Origin: a bacterium | Lineage (GTDB): Bacteria; Pseudomonadota; Alphaproteobacteria; Caulobacterales; Hyphomonadaceae | Direction of reading: 5' to 3' | Assembly: GCA_030824255.1 (NCBI GenBank) | Contig: JAVBYB010000053.1 | Coordinates: forward strand, 1-20,844 | Length of the DNA stretch: 20,844 bases | Shown: piece after piece, positions 15,365 to 20,844 of the stretch | Layout of the letters: every line of letters begins with the position of its first letter | Numbering within the stretch: the stretch's first letter is position 1 | Position numbers and translations under genes: made by a program | The notes under the pieces: model-generated | Seen by the model: the letters and a program-made list of their open reading frames with translations, nothing else | What the model was told of the DNA's origin: nothing | The model's database searches: none

Positions 15365-16390
15365 CTAGCCGGATTTCTGCTCCAGCAGGCGCACCAGCGC
15401 TGTCTCGCCTCGCGACAAACCCGCGCGCGGCGACCCGCCAAACAAGGGCGCGGTATCAAAGCCGTCATCCTCGAATGCTTCCCGAACCGTCGGATGAACA
15501 TAGCTGGCCTTGCAAACGGTCGGTGTGTTCGCGAGGAACTCTGAAGCTTCCTTGATCGCCTGCCGCAACACGGCAAGCCGTGGTGTATTCTCGTCCTTGC
15601 GCGCATCCTGCAATGCGCCGGCGACAATCGAGCTGGCCCGAAACGTGCGGAAGTCCTTGGCACTGGTCGTTTCGCTGAATTTCTCGCGCAGCAACTTGTT
15701 GACATCCTCCGCCTGGAGGCAAGCGTCGTCGCCTTCGGCATCCTTCCAGCGGAACAACATCTCCCCCGGCTGCGCCTTCAGCAAACCAATCGCCCGCGCC
15801 AGCGGCCTGTCCTCGACAATGCGCTCGATCCGCTTGCCGCCCTTGCCAAAGAACCGCAGGCGCACGCGGCCATCCTTCACCACCACGTCCTTGCGCGTCA
15901 GCGTAGTGGCGCCGCGACCGCCATCTTCCCTCGAATATTCGGGGTAGCCTACCCTCAGGCCTGCACGGTCCAGCAGCGCCAGTGCGCATGACAGCGCAAA
16001 ATCCTCATCCACTGTCTGGCGCCGCAGCTGCGCTTCAATCTCGTCGCGAGCAGCCCCCAGCTTTTGCCCGAACTTCAATAGACGCTCGCGCTTTACCTCG
16101 TGTCCGGCTTCAGTCCAGCGCTCGTGATACTTGTATTGTAGCCGCCCCGCTTCATCGCGGCCGATGGCCTGTATATGGCTCTTTGGATCACGTGCGAGCT
16201 TGACGTCTTCCCAAGCCGGGGGCACCGCCAGCTTGATGAGCCGCTCCTTCAGCTTGAGGTCGCTGAGCGCTCGGGATCTGCAGTCCACAAACGTAAACCC
16301 CTTGCCCTTTCGCACACGGCGAAGGGGCAAGGCGTTTGGTTCGACATAGTTCAATCCTGCGCTGTCGGCTCGTTCCGCTGCGCTGAGCAT
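15365..16390 (-). CDS. DNA topoisomerase IB (poxvirus/Deinococcus type)
   Basis: 341-residue type IB topoisomerase, which nicks one strand through a 3'-phosphotyrosine and relaxes supercoils of either sign without ATP. The expected catalytic set is visible by alignment to vaccinia enzyme: Arg146 (RAGLRVG), Lys183 (FFGKGGK), Arg248 (KDFRTFRAS) and Tyr297 (CKASYVHP). The vaccinia His265 position, nine residues before the tyrosine, is Asn288 (ANTPTV), as in bacterial members such as the Deinococcus enzyme. The N-terminal part (LNYVEP... to PPAWEDV) binds DNA. The gene starts six bases after the hemerythrin stop. GGGAG abuts the ATG, so the exact start is uncertain. The gene is probably accessory and linked to stress tolerance by its neighbours. 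Confidence 0.94.
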   Translation of the reverse strand: MLSAAERADSAGLNYVEPNALPLRRVRKGKGFTFVDCRSRALSDLKLKERLIKLAVPPAWEDVKLARDPKSHIQAIGRDEAGRLQYKYHERWTEAGHEVKRERLLKFGQKLGAARDEIEAQLRRQTVDEDFALSCALALLDRAGLRVGYPEYSREDGGRGATTLTRKDVVVKDGRVRLRFFGKGGKRIERIVEDRPLARAIGLLKAQPGEMLFRWKDAEGDDACLQAEDVNKLLREKFSETTSAKDFRTFRASSIVAGALQDARKDENTPRLAVLRQAIKEASEFLANTPTVCKASYVHPTVREAFEDDGFDTAPLFGGSPRAGLSRGETALVRLLEQKSG

Positions 16391-16396
16391 CTCCCG

Positions 16397-16858
16397 CTAC
16401 GCCATCTCCCCGAGCAGTTCCTTCTTTCGGGCGAGCATCTTCTCTCCCAGCTCCTGCAGCTCTTTGCGGCTAACCAGCTCACGCATCTTCGGGAACATGT
16501 CTTCCTCTTCCTCCTTGAGGTGGTGGAATATGTAGTCCTTGAGGACCTTCGCCTGTCCGGAATATTCGATACTCGACGGGTCGGATTTGTGCAGATCCGG
16601 GATCACCTTCTTGTCGCAAGCGCGGTGTTCCTCGATGCCTTCAGCGACCATGCGCTTGTCTTCAATATCATCCGTCGCCGCGATGAGGGCTGGGTAGAAC
16701 AGCTCTTCTTCAATGGCCGTATGAGCCGCAAGCTCCGTCTCGATACGTTTCAGCATCTTCTTGCGCGTTTCGACGGCGCGCTCCGTCGTCTCCGCAAATT
16801 CCTCAAGGAGTTTGCGGAGCATCTTGTGGTCCTCACGAAGGAGGGTGATGGCATCCAT
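16397..16858 (-). CDS. Hemerythrin (HHE) domain protein
   Basis: 153-residue four-helix protein of the hemerythrin/HHE type, which binds a di-iron centre and may sense or scavenge oxygen, nitric oxide or oxidants. Candidate ligands are His11, His46 with Glu50 (HTAIE), His78 (EEHRA) and His112/His113 with Glu117 (HHLKEEEED, MFP). The helices are strongly charged and there is no signal peptide, so it is cytoplasmic. AAGGAG precedes the ATG. It lies 14 bases after a small His-tailed ORF and six bases before topoisomerase IB, so the three look like an operon. HHE proteins next to TopIB or other general stress genes are common in Alphaproteobacteria, so a stress-protection role is likely. The ligand and signal are unknown. 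Confidence 0.93.
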   Translation of the reverse strand: MDAITLLREDHKMLRKLLEEFAETTERAVETRKKMLKRIETELAAHTAIEEELFYPALIAATDDIEDKRMVAEGIEEHRACDKKVIPDLHKSDPSSIEYSGQAKVLKDYIFHHLKEEEEDMFPKMRELVSRKELQELGEKMLARKKELLGEMA

Positions 16859-16872
16859 GTGTGCGCTCCTTC

Positions 16873-17103
16873 CTAGTGATGATGATGGCGGCGGCCGTCA
16901 AACCGCCAGACGTGAAGATTGTGATCTTCGTCGCCGCGCCACGTCAGTCCGTTTTCGGGAACGAAGAATATCTCACCAGCACGGGCCTCTTCCGGGTCCG
17001 GTGTTTGCGGTCCCCAGCCAGAGAAATCGTGCGGCAGGCCATCCAGCCAACTGGACTTCTGGGCCGCTTTGTCGGCCGGGGTGTGATGCATTTTGTCAGC
17101 CAT
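16873..17103 (-). CDS. Small protein with a native four-histidine C-terminus
   Basis: 76-residue hydrophilic protein, MADKMHHTPADKAAQK to DGRRHHHH. It contains several Trp, a Gly/Pro-rich middle (DFSGWGPQTPDPEEARAGEIFFVPENG) and seven histidines, four of them at the C-terminus. The last codons read CAC CAT CAT CAT TAG, so this is a natural tail and not a cloning tag. There is no signal peptide or membrane helix. GAGGA lies about seven bases before the ATG. It is the first gene of a probable operon with the hemerythrin and topoisomerase IB genes. I do not recognise a family. The His tail next to a di-iron protein suggests metal binding, but that is a guess. Confidence 0.72.
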   Translation of the reverse strand: MADKMHHTPADKAAQKSSWLDGLPHDFSGWGPQTPDPEEARAGEIFFVPENGLTWRGDEDHNLHVWRFDGRRHHHH

Positions 17104-17268
17104 GAGGGGTCCTCACTCGTGTCATTCAGCGCGCAAGAAGCCATCCCCTGGGACGCTTCCACTGACTAAACGCACGACCCTCGAACTGGTTACGAAACGA
17201 AAGAAACCGGCGCTGCGATTAAAGGCTCAGAGAGCCGGTGACGCACGCAAGATACCTGGAGCAGCAAA

Positions 17269-18252
<984 letters not shown>

Positions 18253-18354
18253 GACCGTCTCCATGCATGCGGTATGATTGCATGCCACGGAGCGGCAGTA
18301 TGCCCAAGTAGGCGGCCTGAGGCGTGAAGCGAGCCAGCCTCCGCGCCCGTCAAA

Positions 18355-18482
18355 CTTGAAATCGTGGCGACCCCGGCAGGACTTGAACCTGCAACCGTCC
18401 GCTTAGAAGGCGGCAGTCTATTTGCGCAAAATCAACTGACTAGCCTGTAAACGCCGGGCAATCCTGCCACTATGATTTCAAG
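18355..18482. repeat. Inverted repeat arms flanking the tRNA fragment
   Basis: CTTGAAATC GTGGC at 18355-18368 is matched, inverted, by GCCAC TAT GATTTCAAG at 18466-18482. This gives 14 paired positions with one three-base insertion, and the arms lie about 100 bases apart. The left arm is on the chromosomal side of the tRNA 3' end and includes its CCA; the right arm is inside the presumed element. A transcript could fold end to end. Confidence 0.5.
18365..18413 (-). pseudogene. tRNA-Arg(UCU) 3' fragment: probable att site of an integrated element
   Basis: Read on the minus strand, the sequence has a 4-bp CCGC/GCGG anticodon stem around loop CTTCTAA (anticodon TCT, Arg), a five-base variable loop, the T stem GCAGG/CCTGC with loop TTCAAGT, an acceptor 3' strand CGGGGTC, discriminator G and an encoded CCA at 18365-18367. 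The fifth anticodon-stem pair fails at position 27 (G where T is needed), and upstream there is no D arm or matching acceptor strand GACCCCG. Match to a tRNA therefore stops abruptly at 18413. This is how the distal end of a tRNA-integrated island looks: the duplicated 3' half remains here and an intact copy should lie at the far side of the element. It is not a functional tRNA. Confidence 0.72.
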
Positions 18483-18559
18483 CCGCTATCTCGGTGGTGT
18501 AAACCACGACGCCGATCATCGGACTGTTGCTCACGAGGGCGGCTTGAGGAGATGGCGAC

Positions 18560-19072
18560 ATGGCCAGTGCAGAAGAAATCACGGCGCTCGCGGATCGCCT
18601 GAAGGTTCTTCAGGACCCAACCGCAGCAGACGTAATCTACTACGAACAGTTGGAAGACGAAGACTACCGCCGATGCCTCCGCGCCCACCGACAGCTGCCT
18701 GAAACAACAGAGTGGATTATCGCCATGCTGCAACTGTCGATGGATGAGCGATGGCAGGTTTGGGGACTGGCCTACCCGGACCCGAAACCGCTTACGGTGG
18801 GTGAGTTTATCGTGGCGTTGCAAGCTTTGCCTGCCGACTTACCGGTTCTCTTCATGGATTTGGAGAGTGAACGGGTTGGGTGCGCCGAGGCAGCGATGCC
18901 GCCGGAAGTCCGATCAATGGCTATGCGCATCAAGTCGGAGTGGGAAACGCCTTGGACCTATCACCGGGGCGATGACGAAAACTTTGAGGAGGGGCTTACA
19001 TCAGCTCCATTCGAGGCTGTGATTTTAAAACCTGAGGGGGAAAGGCGGCCTCGCTGGAACAAGATTCGATAG
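18560..19072 (+). CDS. Hypothetical island protein, 170 residues
   Basis: Acidic soluble protein that I do not recognise as a named family. The N-terminal half is helical and charged (ASAEEITALADRLKVLQD, YYEQLEDEDYRRCL). The second half starts with TVGEFIVALQALPADLPVLF (79-98), which resembles a small module often written LTVGELIxxLxxLPxDxPV seen in many short hypothetical and phage-associated proteins, followed by strands ending FEAVILKPEG (151-160). There is no signal peptide or membrane helix. GAGGAG at 18546-18551 lies eight bases before the ATG, which supports the start. It is the first gene to the right of the tRNA-Arg fragment, with about 200 bases before the GTPase gene on the same strand. 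Whether the two act together is unknown. Confidence 0.8.
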   Translation: MASAEEITALADRLKVLQDPTAADVIYYEQLEDEDYRRCLRAHRQLPETTEWIIAMLQLSMDERWQVWGLAYPDPKPLTVGEFIVALQALPADLPVLFMDLESERVGCAEAAMPPEVRSMAMRIKSEWETPWTYHRGDDENFEEGLTSAPFEAVILKPEGERRPRWNKIR

Positions 19073-19110
19073 AAGTCCTCCGGTCGTCGCCCAGTCCAAC
19101 TGTATGCCCA

Positions 19111-19122
19111 CGATAGCTATCG
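19111..19122. repeat. Perfect 12-base palindrome CGATAGCTATCG
   Basis: The sequence is its own reverse complement and lies in the gap between the 170-residue gene and the GTPase gene, 38 bases after the stop of the first. It could be an operator half of the same regulatory region, or chance; there is no T-run to make it a terminator. Confidence 0.3.
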
Positions 19123-19200
19123 CGCTCCGCAGTGCGAATATCATTTGGGCCAACAGTTCGCCAAAATATCGACGCTGTGGCACGTTGTACCAAATTGGTA

Positions 19201-19229
19201 TTGACGCACAGTCGGGAAGTCGGCATATC
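19201..19229 (+). promoter_or_regulatory. Candidate promoter of the GTPase gene with flanking operator-like repeats
   Basis: TTGACG (19201-19206), a 17-base spacer, then CATATC (19224-19229): a good -35 and a weak -10. The palindrome TACCAA A TTGGTA (19188-19200) abuts the -35. A 9-base inverted pair, CGTTGTACC (19183-19191) and GGTACAACG (19245-19253), encloses the promoter. The GTPase ATG is 43 bases after the -10. Confidence 0.45.
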
Positions 19230-19272
19230 CATCTGGAACAACGCGGTACAACGCGACCAAATGGAGTTAAGC

Positions 19273-20844
19273 ATGGCTTCGGCCCAATACACCGCATCGA
19301 AATCCCGAGCTCAAGGCCGACCCGGCTGGACCATCAGCTTTCGACACCCGCTTAGAACGGACCCTAAGGGAAAGCCGGGCCTCAAGATGAGGCGCGGGCT
19401 GGGTACGGACAACTCCGAAAAGGCGGACCAGCTGGTCGCCGAGATGAACACGCTTCTGGGTGACAACTCGTGGTGGAGCATCGCGAAACGTGAAGAGGCC
19501 GAACGGACCTTCTCGTCAGTGATCACCGAGGCGTTCTACGACGAAATTCAGGCTGGCCGGGCCGATACGTGGGCAATGCGGGAAGAACAAATCCCCTTAC
19601 CGGGCATCGAGCAAGACTACACTCGTGCGATCTTGGTAGGCACAACCGGAGCTGGCAAAACGTCGTTGCTTCGGCAGCTGATCGGTTCCGATCCTGAACG
19701 TGATCGTTTTCCGTCCACATCGACGGCCAAGACGACCGTTTCCGACATCGAAGTGGTTCTTGCAGAGGGCAGCTATTCGGCTGCTGTCACCTTCTTCTCC
19801 AAGTTCTGGGTCCAAGCGAACATCGAGGAATGCGTTTCCGATTCATGTCTGGCGGTATGGGAGCGAGCCAGCGACGGAAAGATTGCCGAACGACTCCTCA
19901 ACCATCGTGATCAGCGCTTCCGGCTCAGCTACACTCTTGGTCCGTGGCCAAGTGATAATTCCGAAACTGCAGAAGACGACTGGGCGTTCGACACCGCGAC
20001 AGAGGCGGAACTGGAATCCTCCGCCCTCCCGGACGACGATACGATCCCCCGGGACATTCGTGACGCCAACGGTCTCATTGTTCGCGGATTCGTAGACCGT
20101 ATCCGGGCCATCAGCTTGCGGGTGATCAAGGCCCTCTCAAGCGAACTGAAGGTGGACGTGCTGACGCTGGCCGGGAGCGACCTCGATGCGGCCCAAGAAC
20201 TTTTTGAAGAACATATCGAAGACGACGCTGACTACCACGCCATCGTGCACGACATCCTCGACGCAGTCGCCGAGCGGTTTGGCCTTCTCAGCAAGGGCAA
20301 GCTACAAAGCTCGATATCCGGATGGCCCGACATGTGGACCTTCCAAACAGCAGATCGAAGCGTCTTCATCGAACAGATCAGGTGGTTTTCAAGCAACTTC
20401 GCCGCCCACTTCGGACGCCTGCTCACACCACTCGTTGATGGAATTCGCGTTTCGGGTCCGCTGTACCCAACCTTTACCACGAGACGACCTAAGCTGGTAC
20501 TTCTGGACGGGCAAGGACTCGGACACACGCCGGACTCTTCGTCCAGTGTTACGACCCATATCACCCGTCGCTTTGGCGACGTTGATGTGGTGCTTCTCGT
20601 CGATAACGCTCAGCAACCGATGCAGGCTGCCCCTCTGTCTGTCTTCCGGGCAGCAGCGGTTGGCGGACACCAAGATAAGCTTGCCGTCGCCTTCACCCAT
20701 TTCGACCAAGTCAAAGGGGTCAACATTCCAACTTTCGCGGACAAGCGAGACCACGTGCTCGCCTCCGTCACGAACGGACTGGCCAACCTTCGCGATGTCG
20801 TCGGCGCACCCGTGATCCGCGCCATCGAGCGAACCATCTTCGAC
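19273..20844 (+). CDS. Large P-loop GTPase with an integrase-arm-like N-terminus (3' end outside window)
   Basis: An open frame of 524 codons with no stop before the window ends. GGAG lies six bases before the ATG at 19273; another in-frame ATG at 19261 has no such site. Residues 15-68 (GRPGWTISFRHPLR, MRRGLGTDNSEKADQLVAEMN, SWW) look like three strands and a helix resembling the arm-DNA-binding domain of tyrosine integrases. The GTPase motifs are G1 GTTGAGKT (123-130), a G2-like STSTAKTT (148-155), G3 DGQG (412-415) and G4 THFD (475-478) in place of the usual N/TKxD. About 255 residues separate G2 from G3, where 20-40 is common, so a whole domain is inserted. No membrane helix is seen. A dynamin-like or other large GTPase is possible; I do not recognise the family by name. 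Confidence 0.82.
   Translation, partial: MASAQYTASKSRAQGRPGWTISFRHPLRTDPKGKPGLKMRRGLGTDNSEKADQLVAEMNTLLGDNSWWSIAKREEAERTFSSVITEAFYDEIQAGRADTWAMREEQIPLPGIEQDYTRAILVGTTGAGKTSLLRQLIGSDPERDRFPSTSTAKTTVSDIEVVLAEGSYSAAVTFFSKFWVQANIEECVSDSCLAVWERASDGKIAERLLNHRDQRFRLSYTLGPWPSDNSETAEDDWAFDTATEAELESSALPDDDTIPRDIRDANGLIVRGFVDRIRAISLRVIKALSSELKVDVLTLAGSDLDAAQELFEEHIEDDADYHAIVHDILDAVAERFGLLSKGKLQSSISGWPDMWTFQTADRSVFIEQIRWFSSNFAAHFGRLLTPLVDGIRVSGPLYPTFTTRRPKLVLLDGQGLGHTPDSSSSVTTHITRRFGDVDVVLLVDNAQQPMQAAPLSVFRAAAVGGHQDKLAVAFTHFDQVKGVNIPTFADKRDHVLASVTNGLANLRDVVGAPVIRAIERTIFD

Larger units (their letters stand above)
18365..20844. mobile_element. Left edge of a putative tRNA-Arg-integrated genomic island (runs off the window)
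   Basis: The region right of the tRNA fragment holds two unfamiliar genes and an AT-richer intergenic stretch, and third codon positions are less GC-biased than in the chromosomal genes to the left. No integrase is visible in the part seen; it would be expected near the other end. The far att and intact tRNA-Arg lie outside the window, so extent and type (phage, ICE or defence island) cannot be told. Confidence 0.55.

Noticed and set aside
18365..18480. Intact tRNA, intron-containing tRNA or tmRNA
   Set aside because: The 5' acceptor strand and D arm are missing; bacterial tRNA introns sit in the anticodon loop, which is uninterrupted here; and the anticodon arm is that of an ordinary tRNA.
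20186..20815. Plus-strand 209-codon frame inside the GTPase gene
   Set aside because: Another frame of the same strand; the GTPase frame stays open and carries G1, G3 and G4 motifs.

Overview
The window is a GC-rich stretch of what is most likely an alphaproteobacterial chromosome. The grounds are the topA-rnr-Nudix-rpmG neighbourhood, a 55-residue cysteine-free L33, and a close AcuI/YhdH reductase. A Hyphomonadaceae/Caulobacterales-type host is my guess; no rRNA or other diagnostic marker is present.

Layout. Positions 1-3456 (+ strand) hold the 3' end of topA, overlapped ATGA-style by rnr (RNase R), then a Nudix hydrolase. Positions 3453-5772 (- strand) are a tight operon of an SDR/DoxX fusion, a DUF2269 membrane protein and an unrecognised 178-residue protein. 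A short divergent promoter region leads to rpmG (+), which ends in a strong hairpin terminator. Positions 6220-9021 (-) encode a membrane-bound PQQ dehydrogenase of the glucose dehydrogenase family. Positions 9212-14047 (-) are the conserved stress operon prkA-yeaH-spoVR, preceded by a ~590-base non-coding region with several hairpins. A secreted protein (+, 14635-15363) converges with a topoisomerase IB / hemerythrin / small His-tailed protein operon (-, 15365-17103). An acuI-like acrylyl-CoA reductase (-, 17269-18252) closes the ordinary chromosomal part.

From about 18365 the character changes. The 3' portion of a tRNA-Arg(UCU), from the anticodon stem to CCA, sits on the minus strand with no matching 5' half. 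This is the usual signature of the distal att site of an element integrated in a tRNA gene. To its right, base and codon use look less GC-biased and the genes are unfamiliar: a 170-residue acidic protein, then a large P-loop GTPase gene that runs off the end of the window with no stop. The GTPase carries an integrase-arm-like N-terminus and a very long insertion between its G2 and G3 motifs. A promoter flanked by 9-base inverted repeats precedes it. This island edge is the best candidate for something undescribed. A role in defence or mobile-element biology is a guess from location, not something the sequence shows.

The chromosomal genes group loosely as RNA and DNA maintenance (TopA, RNase R, L33), membrane redox (PQQ dehydrogenase, SDR/DoxX) and stress survival (PrkA/YeaH/SpoVR, TopIB/hemerythrin).
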